From NCBI RefSeq assembly GCF_025989145.1, contig NZ_JAPDNQ010000002.1, positions 372,001 through 436,000 on the forward strand: a stretch of DNA of 64,000 nucleotides, written 5' to 3'. How positions within the stretch are numbered: position 1 is the first letter of the stretch; each line of letters opens with the position of its first letter. The DNA is from Microbacterium sp. SSM24. GTDB lineage: Bacteria; Actinomycetota; Actinomycetes; Actinomycetales; Microbacteriaceae. The notes under the pieces were generated by a model. The model was not told the DNA's origin. It made no database searches and worked only from the letters and a program-made list of their open reading frames with translations. Made by a program: the position numbers and the translations under genes. Below are positions 8,999-17,241 of this stretch, in pieces.

Positions 8999-11008
8999 AT
9001 GAACCCCACCGACACCGCTCCCTTCCGCACGGTCCTCGTCGCCAACCGCGGCGAGATCGCGCGACGTGTGATCCGGACGCTCCGGCGCCTCGGCATCCGC
9101 TCGGTCGCCGTCTACAGCGACGCCGACGCGGATGCCCCCCACGTGCGCGAAGCCGACACCGCCGTGCGGATCGGGCCGGCCGCGGCATCCGCGTCCTACC
9201 TCGACATCGACGCGGTGATCGCCGCCGCGCGCGCGACCGGTGCCGAAGCAGTGCACCCCGGCTACGGGTTCCTGTCCGAGAACGCCGCGTTCGCCCGCGC
9301 GTGCGCCGAGGCGGACATCGTCTTCATCGGGCCCGGGGTGCGCGCCCTCGACGTCATGGGGGACAAGATCCGCTCGAAGGAGCATGTGTCGGGACACGGC
9401 GTGCCGACCGTTCCCGGCTTCAGTGCCGCCGGGATGACCGATGCCCAGATCGCGGCGGCGGCCGAGGAGGCCGGATTCCCGCTGCTCGTGAAGCCGTCGG
9501 CGGGCGGGGGCGGCAAGGGCATGCAGGTCGTGCGCGAGGCGTCCGAGCTCGTGGACGCCATCGCGACCGCACGACGCGTCGCGGCCTCGGCGTTCGGCGA
9601 CGACACCCTGCTGCTCGAGCGCCTCATCGAGCGCCCTCGCCACATCGAGGTTCAGGTGCTCGCCGATGCCCACGGCACGGTCGTTCACCTCGGTGAGCGC
9701 GAGTGCACTCTGCAGCGGAGGCATCAGAAGGTGATCGAGGAGGCTCCGTCACCCGTGGTCGACGCGACCACGCGCGCCCGGATCGGCGCGGCCGCCTGCG
9801 CCGCCGCCGCGAGCGTCGACTACCGCGGCGCCGGCACCGTCGAGTTCCTCGTCGCAGGAGACCGCCCTGACGAGTTCTTCTTCATCGAGATGAACACCCG
9901 TCTGCAGGTGGAGCATCCGGTCACCGAGCTCGTGACCGGCGTCGACCTGGTCGAGCAGCAGCTGCGCATCGCGGCGGGGGAGCCCCTCGCCTTCGCACAG
10001 GAGGACGTGCGTCTCGACGGTCACGCGATCGAGGCGCGCGTCTACGCCGAGAGCCCCGAACGAGGTTTCCTCCCCGCCATCGGGGACGTGCTGGTGTGGC
10101 GGCCGGCCGAGACGGTGCGCACGGATGCCGCGATCGAGTCCGGCTCGGTCGTGACCGCCGACTACGACCCGATGATCGCGAAGGTCATCGCGCACGGCGC
10201 CGACCGCGCGGAGGCCCTCGCCCGGCTCGACGCCGCGTTGGCCGACACCCTGCTGTTCGGCGTGGAGACCAACATCGCGTTCCTGCGCGAGCTGCTCGCA
10301 GACGAAGGCGTGCGGGCCGGACGCATGGACACCGGCCTCATCGACCGGCTCCCGCCCTTCTCGGCTCCGCGGCCGTCCTCGCTCACGCTCGGCGCGGCGG
10401 CTGCGGCCGGAGCTCCGTCCGACGCGCGGGACAGAACGGATGCCGCATCCTCGTTGTGGCGTGACGGCTCGGGGTGGCGTTCCGGCGGTCCCGCAGCGAC
10501 GACGACGGTGGCGGTCGAGACCGCCGGCGGTGTCGTGGTCGTTCCGCGCCCGGCTCCGATCGTCGTCGCGGGCTCGACCGGCGAGGACGCTCTGCCGGTC
10601 CACCCCGACGCGGACGAAGACGTGACGCTGGCCGTCGACGCCGAGGGATGGACCTGGGTGCATGCGGACGGCGCGACCCACCGGGTGCGCGCCCTCAGCC
10701 GACGCACGGCGATGGAGCAGCGGCTGGCAGCCCGGGACCGCGAGGCCGCGGCGAGCGATCCGGAGCTGCGCGCTCCGATGCCCGGCGCCGTCGTGGCCGT
10801 TCACGCCGTCGACGGCGCCGTGGTCGCCGCCGGCGACCGCATCGCCACGATCGAGGCCATGAAGATGGAGCACCCCGTCGTCGCGCCTCATGGCGGCGTG
10901 GTGCGCCTCGATGTCGCCGTGGGCGACCAGGTGCGTCGCGACCAGGTGCTCGCCCACGTCACCCTGACCGAGACCTCGCATGACGAGGCATCCGATTCCC
11001 CCTCCTGA
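8999..11008 (+). CDS. accA1: Acyl-CoA carboxylase biotin carboxylase/biotin carrier (alpha) subunit
   Basis: 669 residues. Biotin carboxylase occupies about 10-455 ([19 protein letters not shown] at the start, glycine-rich ATP loop [25 protein letters not shown]). A less conserved BT-like region follows, then a C-terminal biotinyl domain with the EAMKMEHPV motif and biotinylated K622. It loads CO2 on biotin for the partner carboxyltransferase. The ATG follows the accD1 stop by five bases (TGAGACCGATG), so the two subunits are co-translated. The last 15 or so residues are a polar tail. Confidence 0.88.
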   Translation: MNPTDTAPFRTVLVANRGEIARRVIRTLRRLGIRSVAVYSDADADAPHVREADTAVRIGPAAASASYLDIDAVIAAARATGAEAVHPGYGFLSENAAFARACAEADIVFIGPGVRALDVMGDKIRSKEHVSGHGVPTVPGFSAAGMTDAQIAAAAEEAGFPLLVKPSAGGGGKGMQVVREASELVDAIATARRVAASAFGDDTLLLERLIERPRHIEVQVLADAHGTVVHLGERECTLQRRHQKVIEEAPSPVVDATTRARIGAAACAAAASVDYRGAGTVEFLVAGDRPDEFFFIEMNTRLQVEHPVTELVTGVDLVEQQLRIAAGEPLAFAQEDVRLDGHAIEARVYAESPERGFLPAIGDVLVWRPAETVRTDAAIESGSVVTADYDPMIAKVIAHGADRAEALARLDAALADTLLFGVETNIAFLRELLADEGVRAGRMDTGLIDRLPPFSAPRPSSLTLGAAAAAGAPSDARDRTDAASSLWRDGSGWRSGGPAATTTVAVETAGGVVVVPRPAPIVVAGSTGEDALPVHPDADEDVTLAVDAEGWTWVHADGATHRVRALSRRTAMEQRLAARDREAAASDPELRAPMPGAVVAVHAVDGAVVAAGDRIATIEAMKMEHPVVAPHGGVVRLDVAVGDQVRRDQVLAHVTLTETSHDEASDSPS

Positions 11009-11024
11009 GACCCGAGGAGCACGC

Positions 11025-12176
11025 ATGGACCACTTCAATCTCACCGAGGACGAGCGCGAGCTCGCCCGCATGGTGCGCGACTTCGCCGAGCAGATCGTCG
11101 CGCCGCAGGCGTACGAGGCCGACCGCACGAAGACGCTGCCGATGGACGTCGTCGCGCAGATGGGCGAGCTGGGCCTGTTCGGCCTGCCGTTCCCCGAGGA
11201 GTACGGCGGGCAGGGAGGCGACTACTTCGCCCTGTGCCTCGCGATCGAGGGGCTCGGCCGTGTCGACCAGTCGATCGCGATCACGCTCGAGGCCGGAGTG
11301 AGCCTCGGCGCGATGCCGGTGTTCCGCTTCGGCACCGAGCAGCAGAAGCAGGAACTCCTTCCCGATCTGCTCGCCGGCCGCGCCCTCGCGGGGTTCGGCC
11401 TGACCGAGCCCGAGGCGGGCTCGGATGCCGGCGCCACGCGCACCACCGCGAAGCTCGACGGCGGCGAATGGGTGATCAACGGCTCGAAGCAGTTCATCAC
11501 CAACTCCGGCACCGACATCACCCGGTTCGTCACCGTGACCGCCGTGACCGGGGAGGCGAACGGCCGCAAGGAGATCTCCACGATCATGGTGCCGACGGGC
11601 ACACCCGGCTTCACCGTCGAGCCCGGCTACGACAAGGTCGGCTGGCACGCCTCCGACACCCACCCGCTCACCTTCCAGGACGCGCGCGTGCCGGAGGCCA
11701 ACCTCATCGGGGAGCGCGGCCGCGGTTTCGCGAACTTCCTCCACATCCTCGACGAGGGGCGCATCGCGATCGCCGCGCTCTCGACGGGCGCGGCGGAGGG
11801 GTGCGTCGAAGCGGCGATCGACTACGCGAAGAAGCGCACCGTCTTCGGCGATGCGCTCTCCACCCGACAGGGGATCCAGTTCCTCCTCGCCCGCATGCAA
11901 CTGCGCGTGCACAACGCGCGCCTCGCCTGGCACCACGCCGCACGGCTGCGCGACGCAGGCAAGCCCTTCAAGACCGAGGCGGCCATCGCGAAGCTCACGG
12001 CGAGCGATGCGGCGATGGACAACGCGCGGGACGCGACCCAGATCTTCGGCGGCAACGGCTTCATGAACGAGTACCCCGTCGCCCGCCACTACCGCGACTC
12101 GAAGATCCTCGAGATCGGCGAGGGCACGAACGAGGTGCAGCTGCTCGTCATCGCGCGATCCCTGGGAGTAGCGTGA
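11025..12176 (+). CDS. Short/branched-chain acyl-CoA dehydrogenase
   Basis: 383-residue FAD acyl-CoA dehydrogenase oxidising an acyl-CoA to the 2-enoyl-CoA and passing electrons to ETF. Family signatures present: GLTEPEAGSDAG, a flavin-binding ITNSGTDI region, QIFGGNGFMNEYPVARHYRD and, near the C-terminus, EIGEGTNEVQ. E366 in EGT matches the catalytic base of MCAD/SCAD/short-branched-chain enzymes; isovaleryl-CoA dehydrogenases normally lack Glu there, so 2-methylbutyryl- or isobutyryl-CoA may be preferred. Start ATG 11025 has GAGGAG 5 nt upstream. It corresponds to fadE19 in the mycobacterial locus. Confidence 0.86.
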   Translation: MDHFNLTEDERELARMVRDFAEQIVAPQAYEADRTKTLPMDVVAQMGELGLFGLPFPEEYGGQGGDYFALCLAIEGLGRVDQSIAITLEAGVSLGAMPVFRFGTEQQKQELLPDLLAGRALAGFGLTEPEAGSDAGATRTTAKLDGGEWVINGSKQFITNSGTDITRFVTVTAVTGEANGRKEISTIMVPTGTPGFTVEPGYDKVGWHASDTHPLTFQDARVPEANLIGERGRGFANFLHILDEGRIAIAALSTGAAEGCVEAAIDYAKKRTVFGDALSTRQGIQFLLARMQLRVHNARLAWHHAARLRDAGKPFKTEAAIAKLTASDAAMDNARDATQIFGGNGFMNEYPVARHYRDSKILEIGEGTNEVQLLVIARSLGVA

Positions 12177-12676
12177 CGGACGTGGACGGCACCGGCGAGG
12201 CCAAGGCGATCGTGCAGCGCGGGCTCTACTACGACGAGCTCGCGACGGGCGCGCGCTACCTGCACCGGCCGGGCCGCACGGCGACCGAGGCCGACAACGT
12301 CCTCTTCTCGTCGCTCACGATGAACACGCAGGCCCTGCATCTCGACGCGGCGTTCTCGGAGGGCCAGCCCTTCGGCCAGCGACTCATGAACTCGATGTGG
12401 ACGCTCGCCACGATGGTCGGCGCATCCGTGTCGCAGATCACGCAGGGCACGCTCGTGGCCCAGCTCGGTCTCGCCGACATCTCGTTCCCCGCGCCCCTGT
12501 TCCACGGCGACACGCTGTACACGGAGACCGAGATCCTCGACAAACGACTCTCGGCCTCACGTCCGGGGCAGGGGATCGTGACCATGCGGCACATCGGGCG
12601 CAACCAGCGGGGCGAGGTCGTGGCGTCCGCCACGCGGACGGCGCTGATGTGGTGCGCCCCCGAGGAGGAGTCATGA
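12173..12676 (+). CDS. MaoC-like hotdog hydratase
   Basis: 167 residues with one hotdog fold, similar to the MaoC/mesaconyl-CoA hydratase group. It likely hydrates an enoyl-CoA such as an itaconyl/mesaconyl or methylglutaconyl thioester and hands the 3-hydroxyacyl-CoA to the CitE-like lyase encoded next. The usual hydratase-2 Asp-x-Asn...His pattern is altered: the corresponding segment is LTMNTQALHLD, with Asn and His kept but Thr in place of Asp, so the catalytic residue set is uncertain. GTG start overlaps the dehydrogenase stop (GTGA). The M. tuberculosis homologue Rv2499c lies in the same gene order. Confidence 0.72.
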   Translation: MTDVDGTGEAKAIVQRGLYYDELATGARYLHRPGRTATEADNVLFSSLTMNTQALHLDAAFSEGQPFGQRLMNSMWTLATMVGASVSQITQGTLVAQLGLADISFPAPLFHGDTLYTETEILDKRLSASRPGQGIVTMRHIGRNQRGEVVASATRTALMWCAPEEES

Positions 12677-13485
12677 GCACGATCGGCACCGGTCCGGCGA
12701 TCCTGTTCTGCCCTGCGGACCGCCCCGAGCGGTTCGGCAAAGCCCTCGAGCGCTCCGACGCCGTGATCCTCGACCTCGAGGACGCGGTCGCCCCTGCGGC
12801 GAAGGCGGCAGCGCGCGGCGCGGTGATCGAGTCGGAGCTGGACCCGGACCGCGTGATCGTGCGCGTGAACCCGCTGGATTCGGACGACTTCGTGTCCGAC
12901 CTGGCGTCGCTGTCGCAGACGGACTACCGGCGCATCATGGTCGCCAAGGCCGAGTCGCCCAAGCGCCTCGCGAAGCTCGATCGTCGCTTCGAGGTCGTGG
13001 CACTCTGCGAGACCGCCAAGGGCATCTCGCAGGCGGATCGGATCGCTGCGCTGCCGAACGTCGTCGCCCTCATGTGGGGCGCGGAGGACCTCGTCGCCAG
13101 CATCGGCGGCACGTCCAGCCGCAAGCCCAACGGCCGCTATCGCGACATCGCCCGGTATGCGCGCGCCCGGGTTCTGCTCGCCGCCGGCGCGCGCGGAAAG
13201 GCCGCGATCGACGCGGTGCATGTCGACATCGGCGACGTGAAGCGCCTGGCCATCGAGGCAGCGGATGCCGCGGCATCCGGGTTCTCCGCGACGGCCTGCA
13301 TCCACCCCAGCCAGGTCGCGATCATCCGCGACGCTTATCGACCCGACGAGAAGGCCGTCGCATGGGCGCGTGGCGTCCTCGCGGCCGCCGAGGAGGAGCG
13401 CGGGGTCTTCACGTACGAGGGGCGCATGGTCGACGAGCCGGTGCTGCGGCACGCGCGCGCGACGCTGCGGCGCGCAGGGTCATAA
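12673..13485 (+). CDS. CitE-like beta-hydroxyacyl-CoA lyase
   Basis: 270-residue TIM-barrel lyase of the CitE/HpcH family. The acidic Mg ligands lie in ALCETAKGI and WGAEDLVASIGG, and the conserved Arg and DLEDAV segments are near the N-terminus. It is a stand-alone CitE without citrate lyase alpha or gamma subunits nearby, so citrate lyase is unlikely. The M. tuberculosis orthologue Rv2498c in the same operon position is known to cleave 3-hydroxy-acyl-CoAs of leucine and itaconate breakdown; the same role is inferred here. Overlaps the hydratase gene by four bases (ATGA) and ends the operon, 12 bp from a convergent gene. Confidence 0.8.
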   Translation: MSTIGTGPAILFCPADRPERFGKALERSDAVILDLEDAVAPAAKAAARGAVIESELDPDRVIVRVNPLDSDDFVSDLASLSQTDYRRIMVAKAESPKRLAKLDRRFEVVALCETAKGISQADRIAALPNVVALMWGAEDLVASIGGTSSRKPNGRYRDIARYARARVLLAAGARGKAAIDAVHVDIGDVKRLAIEAADAAASGFSATACIHPSQVAIIRDAYRPDEKAVAWARGVLAAAEEERGVFTYEGRMVDEPVLRHARATLRRAGS

Positions 13486-13497
13486 TCGACGACACGC

Positions 13498-13872
13498 TCA
13501 GTCCTTCGCCGCGACGCGCTGAGCGGCGATCGCGGCGGCGATGCGGCCGACGAGGTCGTACGGCAGTTCAGCCGAGTGAGGGAAGACGACCGAGTCCTTC
13601 TCGGCGCGGAACGGGGCGACCTCCGCCTCCAGAGCCTCATCGAGCGGCGGCACCGGGTAGAGGCCGATGTGCTTCTTCCATCCCGCGAAATGCAGCGCGT
13701 ACCGGCCGCCGAGCATGACCGCGGCGATGCCGTAGCGGATCTTCTCCTCGGGCGCCGCGCCCGCTGCCGCGGTCACGGCGTCGACGATCTCAGCGCGCAC
13801 GCGGCGCAGGCGGTCGGCGATCTCGGGGTCGAAGCCGGCGATGTACTCGTCGACGGTGGCGGGACTCGGCAT
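13498..13872 (-). CDS. DUF1801 / YdhG-like small protein
   Basis: 124 residues of the DUF1801 (YdhG/frataxin-like fold) family, sometimes described as iron chaperones; actual function is not established. The middle contains EEKIRYGIAAVMLGGRYALHFAGWKKHIGLYP, the family core. The start is decided by the -10-like TAGGCT 7 nt before ATG 13872, with no Shine-Dalgarno sequence, so the mRNA is probably leaderless; a much longer upstream reading frame exists but only overlaps the neighbouring phosphatase in another frame. It stands 10 bp downstream of the histidine phosphatase gene. Confidence 0.78.
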   Translation of the reverse strand: MPSPATVDEYIAGFDPEIADRLRRVRAEIVDAVTAAAGAAPEEKIRYGIAAVMLGGRYALHFAGWKKHIGLYPVPPLDEALEAEVAPFRAEKDSVVFPHSAELPYDLVGRIAAAIAAQRVAAKD

Positions 13873-13879
13873 GGCGCCG

Positions 13880-13885
13880 AGCCTA
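13880..13885 (-). promoter_or_regulatory. -10 box TAGGCT for the DUF1801 gene
   Basis: TAGGCT ends 7 nt before ATG 13872; leaderless layout. Confidence 0.55.
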
Positions 13886-14485
13886 GGCCACGGCTCCCGC
13901 GTACGTGAGCAGGCGCAGACGGTCACGCTCGAACAACAGCTCGTGCGCCGAGCCGTTCGCGAGCCGCACGCCGGCCGGCGGAAGCTCGCCGCCCGAAGCG
14001 TGCCGGATGACCTCGCGGATGAGCGCACCGTGGGTGACCACCACCAGTCGGGCCTCACCGGGACCGGTCGCCACGCGATGGTCCCGCACCGCGTGGGCGA
14101 GGGCCGACAGGGCACGACGACGCAGCAGGGGCAGCGGCTCGGCACCGGGGACCTCGGCCGTGTGCCAATCGCCCCAGCGCTCGAAGAACTCGGCAGAGTC
14201 GATGCCCTCGGCCTCGCCGTAGGACCGCTCACGCAGCTCCGGGTAGACGCGCGGATCGGGCAGCCCCAGCTCGGCCGCGATGATCTCGGCCGTCTCCCGC
14301 GCGCGCGAGAGATCGCTCGACACGATAGCGACGGGCCGCTCTCCCAGCCCCGTGCGCAGCGCTGCCGCGGCGGTGCGAGCCTGTTCGCGGCCGGTGTCGT
14401 TGAGCGGGATGTCGGTGGAGCCCTGGATACGCCGGGCGCGGTTCCAGTCGGTCTCGCCGTGGCGGATGAGGGTCAGCGCGGTCAC
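13883..14485 (-). CDS. Histidine phosphatase family protein (phosphoglycerate mutase-like)
   Basis: 200-residue histidine phosphatase. The phosphoacceptor motif LIRHGETDWN is at residues 6-15 and the second catalytic His is in VVTHGALIREV. Conserved Arg and Glu (RERSYGEAEGID) complete the site. It hydrolyses an unknown phosphoester in the cytoplasm. GTG 14485 lies 6 nt downstream of TAGGCT without a Shine-Dalgarno sequence, a leaderless start. Whether it is a phosphoglycerate mutase-like, cobalamin- or sugar-phosphatase cannot be decided. Confidence 0.85.
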   Translation of the reverse strand: MTALTLIRHGETDWNRARRIQGSTDIPLNDTGREQARTAAAALRTGLGERPVAIVSSDLSRARETAEIIAAELGLPDPRVYPELRERSYGEAEGIDSAEFFERWGDWHTAEVPGAEPLPLLRRRALSALAHAVRDHRVATGPGEARLVVVTHGALIREVIRHASGGELPPAGVRLANGSAHELLFERDRLRLLTYAGAVA

Positions 14486-14491
14486 CCTGCG

Positions 14492-14497
14492 AGCCTA
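14492..14497 (-). promoter_or_regulatory. -10 box TAGGCT for the histidine phosphatase gene
   Basis: TAGGCT ends 6 nt before GTG 14485; leaderless layout. Confidence 0.6.
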
Positions 14498-14511
14498 CGG
14501 GGCGCGACCTG

Positions 14512-15363
14512 TCAGCTCGCCGAGGGGAGTGCGGCGGCGAAGGCGCGCAGGACCTCGCTCGCGCCCGCATCGACCTTGACCGTCGCGCGAGCGTCCGCGC
14601 GCGTGGCGCCGCGGTTCACGATCACCACGGGCAGTCTGCGTCGCCGTGCGCGCTCCAGAAGCCGGATGCCGGAGTTCACCACGAGCGAGGAACCGGCGAT
14701 CACGAGCCCGTCGCTCGCCTGCACGAGCTGCTCCGCCTCGCGGAACTTCTCGGCCGGGATGAACTCGCCGAAGAAGACGACATCGGGCTTGAGCATCCCC
14801 CCGCACACGGTGCACTCGGGAATGACGAACCCGTCGCTGCTCTCGGGGAGGACGTCACCGTCGGGGCCTAGCGCAACACTGTCGGGGACGGTGATCCAGG
14901 GGTTGGCTGCCTCGACGCGCACGGCGACATCGCGGCGGTCGAACACCTGACCGCAGTGCGTGCAGAAGACACGGCGCATCGTGCCGTGCAGCTCGACCAC
15001 GCGCCTGCTCCCGGCCCGCACGTGGAGCCCGTCCACGTTCTGCGTGACGACGCCGGTGGCGACTCCACGCTGCTCGAGCTCGGCGATGGCGCGGTGGCCG
15101 CCGTTCGGCTCGGCGGCCGCGAACGCACGCCACCCGAGATGGCTGCCGACCCAGTAGCGCCTGCGCGCGGCCTCGCTCGAGAGGAACTGTTCGGCGGTCA
15201 TCGGGGTGCGCACCGGCGCGCCCTTGCCGCGGTAGTCGGGGATGCCCGAGTCGGTGGAGAGGCCCGCACCGGTGAGGATCGCGATGCGCCGGCCGGCGAG
15301 GGCATCGAGCGCGCGCGACACCGCCGCCGTCGCTTCGGCGTCGAGCTCTGTCACGATCGACAC
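14512..15363 (-). CDS. Sir2-family NAD-dependent protein deacylase
   Basis: 283-residue sirtuin. NAD-binding GAGLSTDSGIPDYRG (32-46), TQNVDGLHVRAG (107-118), catalytic His126 in ELHGTM, zinc cysteines C134/C137 and C184/C187, and GSSLVVNSG are all present, so it should be an active NAD-dependent lysine deacylase. It has an extended N-terminus and inter-motif insert compared with small CobB. It lies downstream of the acyl-CoA operon on the other strand, consistent with but not proving a role in removing acyl groups from metabolic enzymes. Confidence 0.9.
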   Translation of the reverse strand: MSIVTELDAEATAAVSRALDALAGRRIAILTGAGLSTDSGIPDYRGKGAPVRTPMTAEQFLSSEAARRRYWVGSHLGWRAFAAAEPNGGHRAIAELEQRGVATGVVTQNVDGLHVRAGSRRVVELHGTMRRVFCTHCGQVFDRRDVAVRVEAANPWITVPDSVALGPDGDVLPESSDGFVIPECTVCGGMLKPDVVFFGEFIPAEKFREAEQLVQASDGLVIAGSSLVVNSGIRLLERARRRRLPVVIVNRGATRADARATVKVDAGASEVLRAFAAALPSAS

Positions 15364-15438
15364 GCGATCACCCCCTTCGGGTCAGAGTGTAGGGCGCGCG
15401 GTTTACCGGGATGTTACGCCGCGTGCGAGAGTGGGGGC

Positions 15439-16242
15439 GTGGGCATCGAGCGGATCGCGACGGCAGACGACGCCCGCCTGGCCGACTTCCGCGATCTGAC
15501 GGATGTCGCCCTCCGCCGGATCCTGGAGCCCGCCGGCGGTCTCTACATCGCGGAGTCGGCGAAGGTCATCGCGCGTGCCGTGGCGGCAGGGCACCGGCCC
15601 CGCTCGGTGCTGGTGCAGGAGAAGTGGCTTCCCGACGTCGAGGCGCTCGCCCTCGACACCGACACCCCCGTGTACGTCGTCTCCGCCGACATCGCGGAGC
15701 AGCTCACCGGCTACGCCGTGCACCGCGGCGCCCTCGCCGCGATGCACCGGCCGACGCTGCCGTCGGTGACGGAGGTCCTCGACCGCGCGCGGCTGGTCGT
15801 GGTGCTCGAGGAGATCATCGACCACACGAACGTCGGCGCGATCTTCCGTGCGGCCGCCGGCCTCGGCGCCGATGCCGTCCTCGTGAGCGAACGGTGCGCG
15901 GATCCGCTGTACCGGCGGAGCGTGCGGGTGAGCATGGGAACCGTCTTCCAGGTGCCGTGGACACGTCTCCCGCCGTGGGGCGAGGCGCGCGGCATCCTTC
16001 ACGGCGAGGGCTTCCACCTCGCGGCGCTGGCACTGTCGGACGAGGCCGTGCCGCTGGACGTGTTCGGCGCGAGCGGACACGAACGCGTGGCCCTGATGCT
16101 CGGGGCCGAGGGCGACGGCCTGAGCCGCGCCGCGCTTGCGGCCTCGGACAGCGTCGTGACGATCCCCATGACCGGTGGTGTCGATTCGCTCAACGTCGCC
16201 GCCGCGAGCGCCGTGGCGCTGTGGGAGCTGCGGCGGCGCTAG
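15439..16242 (+). CDS. TrmH/SpoU-family RNA 2'-O-methyltransferase
   Basis: 267 residues with an N-terminal substrate-binding domain and a C-terminal SPOUT fold: motif 1 IIDHTNVGAIFRAAAGLGADA, then LMLGAEGDGLS, and motif 3 VTIPMTGGVDSLNVAAASAVAL, which forms the SAM-binding knot. It methylates a ribose 2'-OH of rRNA or tRNA; the exact position cannot be assigned. I start at GTG 15439 (VGIERIATADD), because family homology begins there. It converges with an SGNH hydrolase gene only four bases away. Confidence 0.85.
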   Translation: MGIERIATADDARLADFRDLTDVALRRILEPAGGLYIAESAKVIARAVAAGHRPRSVLVQEKWLPDVEALALDTDTPVYVVSADIAEQLTGYAVHRGALAAMHRPTLPSVTEVLDRARLVVVLEEIIDHTNVGAIFRAAAGLGADAVLVSERCADPLYRRSVRVSMGTVFQVPWTRLPPWGEARGILHGEGFHLAALALSDEAVPLDVFGASGHERVALMLGAEGDGLSRAALAASDSVVTIPMTGGVDSLNVAAASAVALWELRRR

Positions 16243-16246
16243 CGGA

Positions 16247-17101
16247 TCAGGCCCTCGCGTCGGGCTCGAAGTCCGGCGCAGGCGCCAGTGTCGTGACCGG
16301 AAGGGCGTCGGGGCGCTTCGCCGTGACCGTGTCGCCCGAGGACTGGTGGCGCAGCCGCCGGAGCACCCACGGGACGAAGTGCTCGCGTGCCCAGACCAGG
16401 TCGACCGCACGCGCCTCGCGCCACGTGCGCATCGGGAACGGGTCGGGCTGCATCGGCTGAAGGTCGTTGGGCACGTTGAGCGCCCGGAGGACCATGCGGG
16501 CGATCTCGTGGTGGCCGAGTGCGTTGTAGTGCAGGCGGTCGTCGTCGAAGAAGCGCATGTCCTGCACCTCTTTGAGCGCCCACTGGTCGGCGACCACGCA
16601 GTCGTACTTGTCGGCGATCGCCCGGATGTTCTCGTTGTAGATCGCGACGCGCCCGCGGATGCCGCGGAACACCGGCGTGAAGTTGGTGTCGATTCCCGTG
16701 AAGACCACGACGGTGGCCCCATCGCTCGAGAGACGGACGACGGCGTCCTCGAAGACCTGCGCGACGGCGTCGGGGTCGGCCCCCGGGCGGATCACGTCGT
16801 TCCCGCCTGCCGAGAAGCTCACGAGGTCGGGCTTGAGCGCGAGCGCCGGCTCGACCTGCTCGTCGACGATCTGGCCGATCAGGCGCCCGCGGATCGCGAG
16901 ATTCGCGTAGGCGAAGTCGTCGACCTGCTGCGACAGCACTTCGGCGGCGCGGTCCGCCCAGCCGCGGAAGCCGTTCGGCGCCGACGGCTCGGGGTCTCCG
17001 ACACCCTCGGTGAACGAGTCGCCGATCGCGACCCAGCGCCGCCAGGGATGGGGCTCGGGGTTGGGAATGTAGGGGGTGCGGGGATCGTCTCTGTCAGGCA
17101 T
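16247..17101 (-). CDS. SGNH/GDSL hydrolase (copy 1)
   Basis: 284-residue SGNH esterase. Block I is AIGDSFTEGVGD (nucleophile Ser), block III is SAGGNDVIRPG, and block V is DRLHYNALGHHEIA with the catalytic Asp/His pair. No signal peptide is evident, so it is probably cytoplasmic; the natural ester is unknown. I start at ATG 17101 (MPDRDDPRTPYIPN), preceded by a GAGGAAG Shine-Dalgarno sequence, instead of farther upstream. It is clearly paralogous to the SGNH gene near 53 kb, sharing the same motifs in the same spacing. Confidence 0.86.
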   Translation of the reverse strand: MPDRDDPRTPYIPNPEPHPWRRWVAIGDSFTEGVGDPEPSAPNGFRGWADRAAEVLSQQVDDFAYANLAIRGRLIGQIVDEQVEPALALKPDLVSFSAGGNDVIRPGADPDAVAQVFEDAVVRLSSDGATVVVFTGIDTNFTPVFRGIRGRVAIYNENIRAIADKYDCVVADQWALKEVQDMRFFDDDRLHYNALGHHEIARMVLRALNVPNDLQPMQPDPFPMRTWREARAVDLVWAREHFVPWVLRRLRHQSSGDTVTAKRPDALPVTTLAPAPDFEPDARA

Positions 17102-17241
17102 CGTCTTCCTCGGCTCGTGACCGATGCCCAGGCTACCCCGACCGTGCGACAGGGTCACCGCGTCGCCTCGCGGGTCGTTGCGGCGGTGTCGCCCGGGTCG
17201 TCTATCGTGGTGTCTCGTTGTCCGTGGCGGGGGGAGGTGCG

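Noticed and set aside
12673..13485. Citrate lyase beta subunit
   Set aside because: No alpha or gamma subunit or CitC/CitG genes are nearby, and the operon is an acyl-CoA pathway.
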